DNA of 64,000 nt, taken from contig NZ_CP141799.1 of NCBI RefSeq assembly GCF_035621475.1, positions 4,948,501-5,012,500 of the forward strand, read 5' to 3'. A model generated the notes under the pieces. That model saw only the letters and a list, made by a program, of their open reading frames with translations. It did no database searches and was not told where the DNA came from. This DNA comes from Pseudomonas paeninsulae. GTDB taxonomy: Bacteria; Pseudomonadota; Gammaproteobacteria; Pseudomonadales; Pseudomonadaceae. The translations under genes and the position numbers were made by a program. Positions 26,677 to 35,142 of the stretch are shown in pieces. How positions within the stretch are numbered: the first letter of the stretch is position 1; each line of letters starts with the position of its first letter.

Positions 26677-27666
26677 ATGCATGACGACCTGATCGTGATC
26701 GACGGCCTGCAGTACTCCAACTGGGACCGTGAGCTGTTCACCCAGCTGCGCCAAGGCGGAGTCACTGCGGTGCACGTGACCCTGGTGTACCACGAGAACG
26801 CCCGCGAGACCTTGAGCCGCCTCGGTGAGTGGAACCTCCGCTTTGAGCAACACGGCGACCTGATCATGCCGGTGGCGAGCGCCGCCGACATCCGCCGGGC
26901 CAAGGAGCTGGGCAAGGTGGGGATCTTCTTCGGCGCGCAGAACTGCTCGCCGATCGAGGACGATATCGCCCTGATCGAGGTGTTCCGCCAGCTCAACTTG
27001 CTGATCATGCAGCTGACCTATAACAACCAGAGCCTGCTGGCCACCGGTTGCTACGAGGGCAGCGACAGCGGCATCACCCGCTTCGGCAAGCAGGCCATCG
27101 CCGAGATGAACCGGGTCGGCATGCTCATCGACATGTCGCACAGCGCCGAGCGCAGCACCCTGGAAGCCATCGAGCTGTCGAGCCGGCCGATCATCATCTC
27201 CCACGCCAACCCGGAGTTCTTCCATCCGGCCAAGCGCAACAAGTCGCAGACCGTGCTGCGTGAACTGGGCCAGTCCGGCGGCCTGCTCGGCTTCAGCCTG
27301 TACCCCTTCCACCTGCACAACGGCTCGGACTGCACCCTGGCGCAGTTCTGCGACATGGTCGCGCGCACCGCCGAGCTGATCGGCATCGACCACATCGGCA
27401 TCGGCACCGACCTGTGCCAGAACCAGCCGCAGTCGGTGCTGGAGTGGATGCGCAGCGGCCGCTGGTCGAAGCAGGTCGATTACGGCGAGGGCTCGGCGAG
27501 CAACGCCAGCTGGCCCAAGCCGCTGACCTGGTTCGGCGACAGCCGCGACTTCCCGAACATCACCCAAGGCCTGTTGCAGCGCGGTTTCAGCGCCGAAGAC
27601 ACCGCCAAGGTGATGGGTCTCAACTGGCTCAACACCCTGGAGCAGGGCCTCAAGCCTGCCCCGTAA
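26677..27666 (+). CDS. Membrane-dipeptidase-like (peptidase M19) protein
   Basis: A 329-residue TIM-barrel protein of the renal/membrane dipeptidase family. Conserved family parts are LIDMSHSAERS and IIISHANP (two His ligands) and HIGIGTDL. The usual N-terminal metal motif DGHxD is DGLQY here, and the bridging Glu segment is GAQNCSP, so three expected ligands appear missing. From memory it resembles the dipeptidase-like protein encoded near dgcA/dgcB for dimethylglycine breakdown in Pseudomonas. No signal peptide is seen. GAGGA lies 7 bases before ATG 26677. Confidence 0.82.
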   Translation: MHDDLIVIDGLQYSNWDRELFTQLRQGGVTAVHVTLVYHENARETLSRLGEWNLRFEQHGDLIMPVASAADIRRAKELGKVGIFFGAQNCSPIEDDIALIEVFRQLNLLIMQLTYNNQSLLATGCYEGSDSGITRFGKQAIAEMNRVGMLIDMSHSAERSTLEAIELSSRPIIISHANPEFFHPAKRNKSQTVLRELGQSGGLLGFSLYPFHLHNGSDCTLAQFCDMVARTAELIGIDHIGIGTDLCQNQPQSVLEWMRSGRWSKQVDYGEGSASNASWPKPLTWFGDSRDFPNITQGLLQRGFSAEDTAKVMGLNWLNTLEQGLKPAP

Positions 27667-27714
27667 CTGTCCTGAACAACTCAACAAGTACAAAATTCTT
27701 GTCAGGAGAACACT

Positions 27715-29274
27715 ATGAATAGCAAATCGCAGGCGGCCCAGATGGGGGCCGTCGACAGTGGCAAACGCTCCCTGCTGCATGATGTGGATGTACCCGTACT
27801 GCTGATGAGCGGCGGCGCCGTGCTGCTGTTCGCCATCCTCGCGCTGCTCGACATCGAGCTGATGACCCAGTGGGTCAATACCGCCTTCGCCTGGTCGACC
27901 AAGGTGTTTGGCGCCTACTGGCAGGTGTTGTTGCTCATGACCTTTGTCATCGGCCTGTTCCTCGCCATGGGCCGTACCGGCCGCGTGCGCCTGGGCGCCC
28001 TGGCTGCGCCCGAGATGCCGACCTACACCTGGGTGTCGATCATCATGTGCACCCTGCTCGCCGGCGGCGGCGTGTTCTGGGCGGCGGCCGAGCCGATGGC
28101 GCATTTTCTCTCGCCACCACCGCTGTACGGCGGTGCGACGGGCACCCCGCAGGCGGCCTACAACGCGCTGGCACAGAGCTTCATGCACTGGGGCTTCCTC
28201 GCCTGGGCGATTCTCGGCACCCTCAGCGGTATCGTGCTGATGCACCTGCACTACGAAAAAGGTTTGCCACTCAAGCCGCGCACCCTGCTCTACCCCATGT
28301 TCGGCGAGCGCGTCATGACCGGCTGGTTCGGCGCCCTGATCGATGCCTGCTGCGTGCTGGCGGTGGTCGCTGGCACCATCGGCCCGATCGGCTTCCTCGG
28401 CCTGCAGGTCAGCTTCGGCCTGGAGAAGCTGTTCGGCATCACTAACGACTACGGCACCCAGCTGATCATCATCGGCGCGCTGGTGGCGACCTATACCATT
28501 TCCGCCGTGTCCGGGGTGACCCGTGGGATCAAGATCCTCAGCCAGCTGAATGTGGTTCTGGCAGTGGCATTGATGCTGTTCATCCTGCTGCTCGGCCCGA
28601 CCGCGTTCATCTTCGATGCCTACGTGCAGTCCATGGGCATCTACCTGGACAAGTTCATCCCGATGGCCACCTTCCGCGCCGACCCGGCCTGGCTGGACTG
28701 GTGGACGGTGTTCTTCTGGGGCTGGTTCCTCGGTTATGGCCCGCTGATGGCGATGTTCGTCGCACGTATCTCGCGCGGTCGCACCATTCGCGAGCTGGTG
28801 ACCATGATCGCGATAGTCGCGCCGGTGATCACCTGCTTCTGGTTCACCATCGTCGGTGGCAGTGGCCTGGCCTTCGAGCTGAGCAACCCCGGTTCGGTGT
28901 CCGAAGCCTTCGCCGGTTTCAACCTGCCCGGCGCCCTGCTGGCGATCACCGCGCAGCTGCCGCTGGGCTACCTGATCTCGGTGCTGTTCCTGATCCTCAC
29001 CATCATCTTCGTCACCACCACCGGCGACTCGATGACCTACACCATCTCCATGGTGATGACCGGCACCGATCACCCACGCTCGGAGATCCGTGTGTTCTGG
29101 GGCGTGATGATGGGCGTGGTGGCGGCCCTGCTGATCTCCATCGGCTCGGGCGGTATCAGTGCGCTGCAATCGTTCATCGTCATCACCGCCGTGCCGGTGT
29201 CCCTGGTGCTGCTGCCGGCCCTGTGGAACGCACCGCAGATCGCCCGGCGCATGGCTGACGAGCAAGGGCTGTAA
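27715..29274 (+). CDS. BCCT-family transporter
   Basis: A 519-residue inner-membrane carrier with about twelve helices. The family signature is AGGGVFWAAAEPMAHFL (about residues 114-130), and the aromatic substrate box is in WWTVFFWGWFLGYGPLMAMFVARISRGRTIREL. FVTTTGDSMTYTI corresponds to the conserved SxDS region. BCCT carriers move quaternary or methylated amines (betaine, choline, carnitine) with Na+ or H+. It has a short C-terminal tail without the long osmosensing extension of BetP, so uptake for catabolism is more likely. AGGAG lies before the ATG; a strong terminator follows. Confidence 0.92.
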   Translation: MNSKSQAAQMGAVDSGKRSLLHDVDVPVLLMSGGAVLLFAILALLDIELMTQWVNTAFAWSTKVFGAYWQVLLLMTFVIGLFLAMGRTGRVRLGALAAPEMPTYTWVSIIMCTLLAGGGVFWAAAEPMAHFLSPPPLYGGATGTPQAAYNALAQSFMHWGFLAWAILGTLSGIVLMHLHYEKGLPLKPRTLLYPMFGERVMTGWFGALIDACCVLAVVAGTIGPIGFLGLQVSFGLEKLFGITNDYGTQLIIIGALVATYTISAVSGVTRGIKILSQLNVVLAVALMLFILLLGPTAFIFDAYVQSMGIYLDKFIPMATFRADPAWLDWWTVFFWGWFLGYGPLMAMFVARISRGRTIRELVTMIAIVAPVITCFWFTIVGGSGLAFELSNPGSVSEAFAGFNLPGALLAITAQLPLGYLISVLFLILTIIFVTTTGDSMTYTISMVMTGTDHPRSEIRVFWGVMMGVVAALLISIGSGGISALQSFIVITAVPVSLVLLPALWNAPQIARRMADEQGL

Positions 29275-29295
29275 CCGATTCGACGCTAGTTTTCT

Positions 29296-29330
29296 GAGGG
29301 AAGGCGACAGCCGTCGCCTCCCTCTTTTTT
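29296..29330 (+). terminator. Rho-independent terminator after the BCCT gene
   Basis: GAGGGA-A-GGCGAC stem, AGCC loop, GTCGCC-TCCCTC stem, then six T. It lies 21 bases after the BCCT stop and 26 bases before the RidA gene, so RidA may be made partly by read-through or from its own promoter. Confidence 0.92.
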
Positions 29331-29355
29331 ATTCCCCACGAAATAGGAGCACGCC

Positions 29356-29727
29356 ATGAAACAGGCCGTGAAAACCCAGCTGTTCCCGTCCAAGGCCCCA
29401 CTGGAGTGGGCGGTGATCGGCAGCGGCACCCTGTACACCGCGCAGATCCCCATCGACGCCCAGGGCCAGGTGGTGCCCGGCGGCATCGAGGCGCAGACCC
29501 GGCAGACCCTGGACAACCTCAAGCACACCCTGGAATGCGCGGGCCTAGGCATGGACGCGGTGACTCAGGTGCTGATCTACGTCACCGACCGCAGCTACCT
29601 GGCCACGGTCAACGCGGTGTACGCCGAATACTTCAGCGCGCCCTACCCCAACCGCGCGGCCATGGTCATCGCCGGCCTGGCCCGCGAGGAAATGCTGGTG
29701 GAGCTGGTGGTGTATGCCGTCGCCTGA
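29356..29727 (+). CDS. RidA-family enamine/imine deaminase
   Basis: A 123-residue protein of the Rid (YjgF/YER057c) family. It has the typical opening VKTQLFPSKAPLEWAVIGSGTLYTAQIPIDAQG, the QTRQTLDNLKHTLECAG helix and the substrate-binding end PYPNRAAMVIAGLAREEMLVELVVYAVA, with the conserved Arg and Glu. RidA hydrolyses reactive enamine/imine intermediates made by PLP enzymes or amine oxidation. Its place after the BCCT and dehydrogenase genes suggests it clears an imine made in this pathway. AGGAG precedes the ATG. Confidence 0.9.
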   Translation: MKQAVKTQLFPSKAPLEWAVIGSGTLYTAQIPIDAQGQVVPGGIEAQTRQTLDNLKHTLECAGLGMDAVTQVLIYVTDRSYLATVNAVYAEYFSAPYPNRAAMVIAGLAREEMLVELVVYAVA

Positions 29728-29882
29728 TCTGCTTGATGGGCAACGCGCTGGCTCGGCACCACCGGCTGGCGCGCAGAGTGCCTGGCACTCAACCCCTGGA
29801 GCGGCCACCACACCAATCCAGGGTCCTACTCCTCGCGCACCAGCGCCTAATCGCCACAAACGAGGACGGCGCCGCGCACAGC

Positions 29883-29910
29883 AAAAAGCCGCCAGTTAGG
29901 CGGCTTTTTT
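29883..29910. terminator. Bidirectional terminator between RidA and the DUF1329 gene
   Basis: AAAAAGCCGCC - AGTTA - GGCGGCTTTTTT: a perfect stem with A-run before and T-run after. It serves the plus-strand RidA gene and the minus-strand DUF1329 gene. The 150 bases before it hold no gene. Confidence 0.93.
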
Positions 29911-29926
29911 GCGCTTGGTTTGCGCC

Positions 29927-31270
29927 TCAGTTACCGTCGCGGCGCAGGGCCTGCGGGGTGAAGTCGCGCGGGCTCAGCGGCGCGTTAAAGTCGTACATCG
30001 ACTCGTTGTTATCCAGGCCATCGACGAAATAACGAGCGCCCTTGAGGTCGTAAACGGTTTCCAGGGTGCTGCCGAACATCGGCACCTCGTAGTAACTGAT
30101 CGGGTGGCTTTCCTGCAGCCCCGTCAGTTCGCCATTCTTGTCATACAGATCGACCGCGAGGATCTGCCAGCTGTCCTCGTCCAGGTAGAAGCGCCGCTTG
30201 CCATAGGGATGGCGGAAGCCCTTGCGCAGCTCGGCCTCGACCACCCATACGCGGTGCAGTTCATAGCGCAACAGCTCGGGGTTGAGCGTGTTGCGCTTGA
30301 GGATGTCCTCGTAGGCAATGCCCTGCTGATGCACCGCGTAGCTGTTGTAGGGCACCAGCACTTCCTGCTTGCCGAGCAGATTCCATTCGTAGCGATCCGG
30401 CGCACCGTTGTAGGCATCGACCTGGTCGGCAGTGACCATGCCGTTGGTATCCGGCCGTGCGGTGTCATAGGCCAGCATCGGCAGCCGGCGCACGCGGCGT
30501 TCGCCACGGCTGAAGCGCCAGACCTTGCGGATCGCCAGCACCTGGTCGAGGGTTTCCTCCACCACCAGCGCGGAGCCCGCCAGCATGGACGGGGCAATCA
30601 CCTTGTACTTGTAATAGAACAGGGTGTTGTCCAGATCCTGCGGGCTGGTGCCTTCGCGGCCATAGCGGAAGTAGACGTCACGCTCCAGCTTGAGCAGGCT
30701 GTAATCGCCATTGGCGAGCACCGCTACCTGGTTGGTAACCATGCTGAGCTGCTCACCACGGTAACGCATGATGTGGTTCCAGATGGCTTCCTGGCCGTTC
30801 TGCGGCAGCGGGAACGGGATACCCGCGGCAACGCCCTCAACGCCGTTGCCGCCGGAGATCAACTTGGCATTCTGCGCGTTGAAGCGGGTGGCGTCGTAGA
30901 TGCGTTGCGGCGCCGCAGCGCTACGGCGAGTCGGATAGACGTCCAGAAAGTAGTCGGGATTGTTCTCCAGCAGCAGCTTCAGGCCGGCCGGCAGTTGCCC
31001 CTGGTGCTGGGCGAGACTCTGGCTGTCGAGCCGGTACAGCGGCGCGTCGCCGGCATAAGGGTCGGGGTGGTGCATACCGGGCCGGTAATTGGCCGGCGGC
31101 TGGGCCAACCCGCCCTGCCAACGGGGGATGGTGCCGGCGAGATTGCCGGCGCGCTCGCCACCCAGCGGGGTGAGATCCTGACCCAGCCGCGCGGCCTGGG
31201 CACTGTCGACCTGAGCCTGCGCCTGCAGCGCCACGACGGCCAGCAGCAGAATTGAACATTTTCTCAACAC
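29927..31270 (-). CDS. DUF1329 outer-envelope protein
   Basis: A 447-residue exported protein of the DUF1329 family. The signal peptide MLRKCSILLLAVVALQAQA is followed by LTPLGGERAGNLAGTIPRWQGG, typical of the family, and the LolB-like C-terminal part DLYDKNGELTGLQESHPISYYEVP and YFVDGLDNNES. In Pseudomonas such proteins often accompany a DUF1302 partner and RND exporters or cholesterol/lipid traits. No partner is visible here. GTG 31270 is chosen since GAGGAG lies 6 bases before it; TTG 31267 is the alternative. Confidence 0.85.
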   Translation of the reverse strand: MLRKCSILLLAVVALQAQAQVDSAQAARLGQDLTPLGGERAGNLAGTIPRWQGGLAQPPANYRPGMHHPDPYAGDAPLYRLDSQSLAQHQGQLPAGLKLLLENNPDYFLDVYPTRRSAAAPQRIYDATRFNAQNAKLISGGNGVEGVAAGIPFPLPQNGQEAIWNHIMRYRGEQLSMVTNQVAVLANGDYSLLKLERDVYFRYGREGTSPQDLDNTLFYYKYKVIAPSMLAGSALVVEETLDQVLAIRKVWRFSRGERRVRRLPMLAYDTARPDTNGMVTADQVDAYNGAPDRYEWNLLGKQEVLVPYNSYAVHQQGIAYEDILKRNTLNPELLRYELHRVWVVEAELRKGFRHPYGKRRFYLDEDSWQILAVDLYDKNGELTGLQESHPISYYEVPMFGSTLETVYDLKGARYFVDGLDNNESMYDFNAPLSPRDFTPQALRRDGN

Positions 31271-31519
31271 AACCAACTCCTCAGCGCAGTTGACGTCTTG
31301 CGCCACTGCTTTTTTGTACCCGAACCGCAAAAAGGGTCGGGATTGATGTGCTTCGCTGTTGCGGTGAGGGTTGTCCTGGTGCCGGGTTGTCCCGGTCTTG
31401 TGCAATCATCCTGCGGCTGTGGTTCAGCCGAGTCACGCTGCCGGAGCAGCGGCTGGCACGATACTCTGCTTAATTGCAGTTACCTATAGCGACGCTGACA
31501 TCGCGTTCGCTGTAGAGCG
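31271..31519. other. Gene-free upstream region of the DUF1329 gene
   Basis: About 250 bases with no credible coding region on either strand. It must hold the promoter of the DUF1329 gene, but no strong -35/-10 pair stands out. The next 130 bases are the family 1 repeat element. Confidence 0.5.
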
Positions 31520-31651
31520 ACTTCTTCACAAAGGCGCAGAGGTCGTGAAAATATCGAGCGCCGTCGTGAGGCCGCCTTCCGGCGTTCGCGGCGCGGCATG
31601 TTACGGGCGTTCGCAGGCGGCCGCAGTAGACAAGAGCCGTTTCACAAGCGC
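31520..31651. repeat. Family 1 palindromic repeat at the trmB stop codon
   Basis: The left part CAGAGGTCGTGAAAATATCG and following GAGCGCCGTCGTGAGGCCG, plus the right part GGCGGCCGCAGTAGACAAGA, match the copy at 54693-54890. The right end (GTTTCACAAGCGC) touches the trmB stop codon at 31652-31654. Confidence 0.75.
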
Positions 31652-32371
31652 TCAGTTGTCGCGCTGGAACTTCAGGTCCCAGACGCCATGGCCGAGGCGC
31701 TCGCCACGACGCTCGAACTTGGTGATCGGCCGTTCTTGCGGGCGCTCCACGCAACGGCCGTCGGCCGCCAGGTTGCGGTAACCGGGCGCCACGTTCATCA
31801 CTTCGAGCATGTATTCGGCGTAGGCCTCCCAGTCGGTGGCCATGTGCAGCACGCCACCGACCTTGAGCTTCTGCCGCACCAGCTCGGCGAACGCCGGCTG
31901 GACGATACGACGCTTGTGATGGCGCGCCTTGTGCCAGGGGTCGGGAAAAAACAGCAGCAGACGGTCGAGGCTGGCGTCGGCCACGCAGTTGCGCAGCACT
32001 TCCAGGGCATCGCAGCTGTAGACCCGCACGTTGCCGAGGTTTTGCGTCATCAGGCCGTTGAGCAAGGCGCCGACACCGGGGCGGTGCACCTCGACGCCAA
32101 TGAAATCCTGCTCGGGGGCCGCCGCCGCCATTTCCAGCAGGGACTGGCCCATGCCGAAACCGATTTCCAGGGTCCGCGGCGCACTGCGGCCGAATAGCCC
32201 ATCAAAATCCGGGGCGCCAGCGTCCAACTGCAGACCGAACTTGGCCCAGCCCTGGTCGAGGCCGCGCTGCTGGCCCTCGGTCATGCGCCCGGCGCGCATC
32301 ACGAAACTCTTGATAGCGCGGTGCTGGCGCTTGTCCTCGGCTGCAGACGAGGGTTGCTGCGATTCGGTCAT
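31652..32371 (-). CDS. trmB: tRNA (guanine-N7-)-methyltransferase
   Basis: A 239-residue SAM-dependent enzyme that methylates G46 of tRNA. Motifs are [16 protein letters not shown] (SAM site, about residues 68-83), [33 protein letters not shown] (the diagnostic PDPWPK-type motif) and [13 protein letters not shown]. The N-terminal basic stretch before [18 protein letters not shown] fits the family. ATG 32371 is used; upstream in-frame codons fall in the repeat element. It lies downstream of thiG on the same strand, separated by a repeat. Confidence 0.95.
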   Translation of the reverse strand: MTESQQPSSAAEDKRQHRAIKSFVMRAGRMTEGQQRGLDQGWAKFGLQLDAGAPDFDGLFGRSAPRTLEIGFGMGQSLLEMAAAAPEQDFIGVEVHRPGVGALLNGLMTQNLGNVRVYSCDALEVLRNCVADASLDRLLLFFPDPWHKARHHKRRIVQPAFAELVRQKLKVGGVLHMATDWEAYAEYMLEVMNVAPGYRNLAADGRCVERPQERPITKFERRGERLGHGVWDLKFQRDN

Positions 32372-32424
32372 CGGAGGCTCTTCAAATCGGTGATTCTTGG
32401 GTCTGCCTACAGCACGCAAAGCTC

Positions 32425-32553
32425 TCTCGGATCTAGCGAGCTAGAGCCAGACAAGGCAAAAATGGCTGAGGATGCGGAGTTTACGGCTGTAAATGAGCAT
32501 TCCGAAGCCATTTTTAACGCCGTATGGCCGACGCGCAGCAGATCATGCTCGGT
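32425..32553. repeat. Imperfect palindromic element between thiG and trmB
   Basis: Inner arms AAAAATGGCTGAGGATGC and GCATTCCGAAGCCATTTTT flank TTTACGGCTGTAAATGA. The outer GATCTAGCGAGC-type ends pair more loosely. The right end reaches the thiG stop codon (32554-32556). It is distinct in sequence from family 1 and family 2 but has the same placement. Confidence 0.65.
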
Positions 32554-33348
32554 TCAACGGATCAGCCCGTCCAACGGCGACGACGCGCTGGCGTAGAGCT
32601 TCTTCGGCATGCGCCCGGCCAAATAGGCCAGGCGACCGGCTTCAATCGCGTACTTCATCGCCTCGGCCATCATCACCGGGTGCTGCGCATGGGCGATGGC
32701 GCTGTTCATCAGCACCGCCGCGCAGCCCAGCTCCATGGCGATGGTGGCATCGGACGCGGTGCCCACGCCGGCATCGACCAGCACCGGTACGGTCGCCTCT
32801 TCGAGGATGATGCGCAGGTTGTAGGGGTTGCAGATACCCAGCCCGGTACCGATCAGGCCGGCCAGCGGCATCACCGCGATACAGCCCATTTCGGCCAGCC
32901 GGCGGGCGATGATCGGGTCGTCGCTGGTGTAGACCATCACATCGAAACCGTCCTTGACCAGCACTTCGGCGGCCTTGAGGGTTTCGATCACGTTGGGGAA
33001 CAGGGTCTTCTGGTCGGCCAGTACTTCCAGCTTGACCAGCTTGTGACCATCGAGCAGCTCACGGGCTAGGCGACAGGTGCGCACGGCATCCTCGGCGTCG
33101 TAGCAGCCGGCGGTATTGGGCAGGATGGTGTAGCGCGAAGGCGAGATAACGTCGAGCAGGTTCGGCTCACCCGGGTTCTGGCCGATATTGGTGCGGCGCA
33201 CAGCGACCGTGACGATCTCCGCCCCCGAGGCTTCGATAGCCGCGCGGGTCTCATCGAGATCCTTGTATTTACCGGTGCCGACTAGCAGACGTGACTGATA
33301 GGTACGGCCGGCCAGGGTAAAAGGCTTGTCGCTACGTACTTGGCTCAT
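32554..33348 (-). CDS. thiG: Thiazole synthase ThiG
   Basis: A 264-residue TIM-barrel enzyme that makes the thiazole phosphate of thiamine from DXP, dehydroglycine and ThiS thiocarboxylate. [48 protein letters not shown], the lysine region [21 protein letters not shown] and [14 protein letters not shown] are all present. In Pseudomonas thiS normally lies just before thiG; here 254 bases with a repeat element lie between them. Confidence 0.96.
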   Translation of the reverse strand: MSQVRSDKPFTLAGRTYQSRLLVGTGKYKDLDETRAAIEASGAEIVTVAVRRTNIGQNPGEPNLLDVISPSRYTILPNTAGCYDAEDAVRTCRLARELLDGHKLVKLEVLADQKTLFPNVIETLKAAEVLVKDGFDVMVYTSDDPIIARRLAEMGCIAVMPLAGLIGTGLGICNPYNLRIILEEATVPVLVDAGVGTASDATIAMELGCAAVLMNSAIAHAQHPVMMAEAMKYAIEAGRLAYLAGRMPKKLYASASSPLDGLIR

Positions 33349-33373
33349 TGCAAACTCCTAGCTGGGCGCCTGA

Positions 33374-33606
33374 TAACAGGCCTTTGAAAATGTAGCGAGC
33401 GATGGCTAGGTCGGGGTGCGTAGCCAGGCGAAATCAGACGCAACGCAGCGTAGCGAAGTAACAGCCGCAGGCTGGCCCCGAAGGGGTGAGCGCAGCGAAT
33501 CAAAAGCGCAGCGTACGACTGTACATGAACATGTTGACTGGGCTTGCATTCGAGACTGACTTCAACACGGTCTAGCCGAGCGCAGTAGTTTTCGACGGAC
33601 TGTTAA
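33374..33606. repeat. Full MITE-like element (family 2) between thiS and thiG
   Basis: About 233 bases with inverted ends AACAGGCCTTTGAAAATGTA and GTTTTCGACGGACTGTTAA. The inside shares long runs with 56401-56615 (for example GTAACAGCCGCAGGCTGGCC and the GTACATGA..TTGACTGGGCT segment). The right end supplies the TAA stop of thiS at 33603-33605. No transposase is encoded, and the element holds no gene. Confidence 0.8.
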
Positions 33607-33803
33607 CCGCCACCAATCGCGTGCACCACCTCGACCCGATCACCGTCGCGAAGCGCGGTGGCGGCATGCTGGCTGCGCGGCACTATATCCAGGTTGAGCT
33701 CGACCGCGACCCGGCGTTCAGTCAGATCCAGACGGCTGACCAGGTCGGCAACGGTAGCGCCGTCGGCCAGTTCGAAAGATTCACCGTTCAACTGAATACG
33801 CAT
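33603..33803 (-). CDS. thiS: Sulphur carrier protein ThiS
   Basis: A 66-residue ubiquitin-fold protein, MRIQLNGESFELADGATVADLVSRL..., ending VHAIGGG. The C-terminal Gly-Gly is adenylated by ThiF and then carries sulphur to ThiG. The start and length are normal. Its stop codon lies within the end of a MITE-like element that separates it from thiG. Confidence 0.92.
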   Translation of the reverse strand: MRIQLNGESFELADGATVADLVSRLDLTERRVAVELNLDIVPRSQHAATALRDGDRVEVVHAIGGG

Positions 33804-33942
33804 AACGCAGCGGTCACAACTTGGGAGGGGCGGGCATTCTAGCCCGATCGCGGGCGATGACCAAGGCTAAAGGATGCCATTCGTCCAGCATTCTGACGCG
33901 AGGGTCAGGTTAACCGGGTACTGGCAACGTCAGCCTCCCTGT

Positions 33943-34320
33943 TCAGCGCCCGGTGAAGCGCCAGCCCGCCAGGCCGAGGCACAGCCAACCGGCGAGAAAG
34001 GCCAAGCCACCGAACGGCGTGATGATCCCGAGTCCGCCGATGCCACTGAGGCTCAGCAGATACAAGCTGCCGGAGAACAACAGAATGCCCAGGGCGAAAC
34101 AGCCTCCGGCCAGATTCACCAATCGGCCAGGCACCTGCAGCGCCAGCAAGGCGACCCCGAACAGCGCCAAGGCGTGGATCAACTGGTAGTGGCTGCCGGT
34201 CTGGAATACCGCGAGGTGCTCCGGGCTCAACCGATTTTTCAAGCCGTGGGCGGCGAAGGCCCCCAGGGCGACACCGGTAAAACCGGCGAAGGCAGACAGC
34301 AACAACCATAGACGCGCCAT
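33943..34320 (-). CDS. DUF423 membrane protein
   Basis: A 125-residue inner-membrane protein with four helices. AFAGFTGVALGAFAAHGLKNRLSPEHLAVFQTGSHYQLIHALAL is the hallmark of the DUF423 (YgdD-like) family, and the end GIITPFGGLAFLAGWLCL is typical. Function is unknown. It is divergent from mtgA, with a 67-base gap that must contain the mtgA promoter. Confidence 0.9.
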   Translation of the reverse strand: MARLWLLLSAFAGFTGVALGAFAAHGLKNRLSPEHLAVFQTGSHYQLIHALALFGVALLALQVPGRLVNLAGGCFALGILLFSGSLYLLSLSGIGGLGIITPFGGLAFLAGWLCLGLAGWRFTGR

Positions 34321-34387
34321 GCATCACTCCAGACAAGGGCAAACCGGCCGCTATAATGGCCGGCAAAATCCCCCTGGCCAAGCCCGC

Positions 34388-35122
34388 ATGTTTCGCTCCA
34401 TCCGCCGCCTCATATTCAAACTGCTGCTCTGCCTCATGGTCGGCTCGGCGCTACTGGTACTGGTCTTGCGCTGGGTGCCGCCACCTGGCACGGCCCTGAT
34501 GGTCGAACGCAAGGTCGAATCCTGGATCGACGGCAAACCGATCGACCTGGAGCGCAGCTGGCGCCCCTGGGGCGAGCTGCCGGACGACCTGAAAATCGCG
34601 GTGATCGCCGGCGAAGACCAGAAATTCGCCGAGCACTGGGGCTTCGATATCGCCGCGATTCGCGCCGCGCTGGTGCACAACCAGCAAGGCGGCTCGCTGC
34701 GCGGCGCCAGCACGCTGAGCCAGCAGGTGGCGAAAAACCTGTTTCTCTGGTCGGGGCGCAGTTGGCTGCGCAAGGGCATCGAGTCCTGGTTTACCGGTTT
34801 GATCGAGCTGCTCTGGCCGAAACAGCGAATCCTCGAGGTCTATCTCAACAGCGCCGAGTGGGGCACCGGTATCTTCGGCGCCGAAGCCGCGGCGCGGCAT
34901 CACTTCAATATCGGCGCGCCCTACCTGTCGGCCCAACAGGCCAGCCTACTGGCCGCCGTACTGCCGAACCCACGCCAACGCAGTGCCGGCCAGCCAAGCG
35001 CACAAGTCAGCCGGCGCGCCCGCTGGATTCGCCAGCAGATGCGCCAACTCGGCGGCAGCCACTACCTCAGCCGACTGCAAGTCACGCTTCCGGACTGGTG
35101 GCCGAGTTGGTTGAAATCCTGA
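34388..35122 (+). CDS. mtgA: Monofunctional peptidoglycan glycosyltransferase
   Basis: A 244-residue inner-membrane enzyme of family GT51 that polymerises lipid II without a transpeptidase domain. One N-terminal membrane helix (about residues 9-29) is followed by the GT51 motifs: AVIAGEDQKFAEHWGFD (catalytic Glu), GGSLRGASTLSQQVAKNLFLW, RKGIESWFTGLIELLWPKQRILEVYLN and EWGTGIFGAEAAARHHF. The family's typical length is about 240. It is a single gene between convergent and divergent neighbours. Confidence 0.95.
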   Translation: MFRSIRRLIFKLLLCLMVGSALLVLVLRWVPPPGTALMVERKVESWIDGKPIDLERSWRPWGELPDDLKIAVIAGEDQKFAEHWGFDIAAIRAALVHNQQGGSLRGASTLSQQVAKNLFLWSGRSWLRKGIESWFTGLIELLWPKQRILEVYLNSAEWGTGIFGAEAAARHHFNIGAPYLSAQQASLLAAVLPNPRQRSAGQPSAQVSRRARWIRQQMRQLGGSHYLSRLQVTLPDWWPSWLKS

Positions 35123-35142
35123 CGGGGTCCCTGCAGCTGGTG

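Noticed and set aside
26641..29265. Very long open frame on the minus strand opposite the dipeptidase-like and BCCT genes
   Set aside because: Low-complexity Gln/His/Gly-rich translation typical of an antisense shadow in GC-rich DNA; the plus-strand genes have motifs and ribosome sites.
29909..31255. Long plus-strand open frame opposite the DUF1329 gene
   Set aside because: The minus-strand frame has a signal peptide and family motifs; the plus-strand translation has none.
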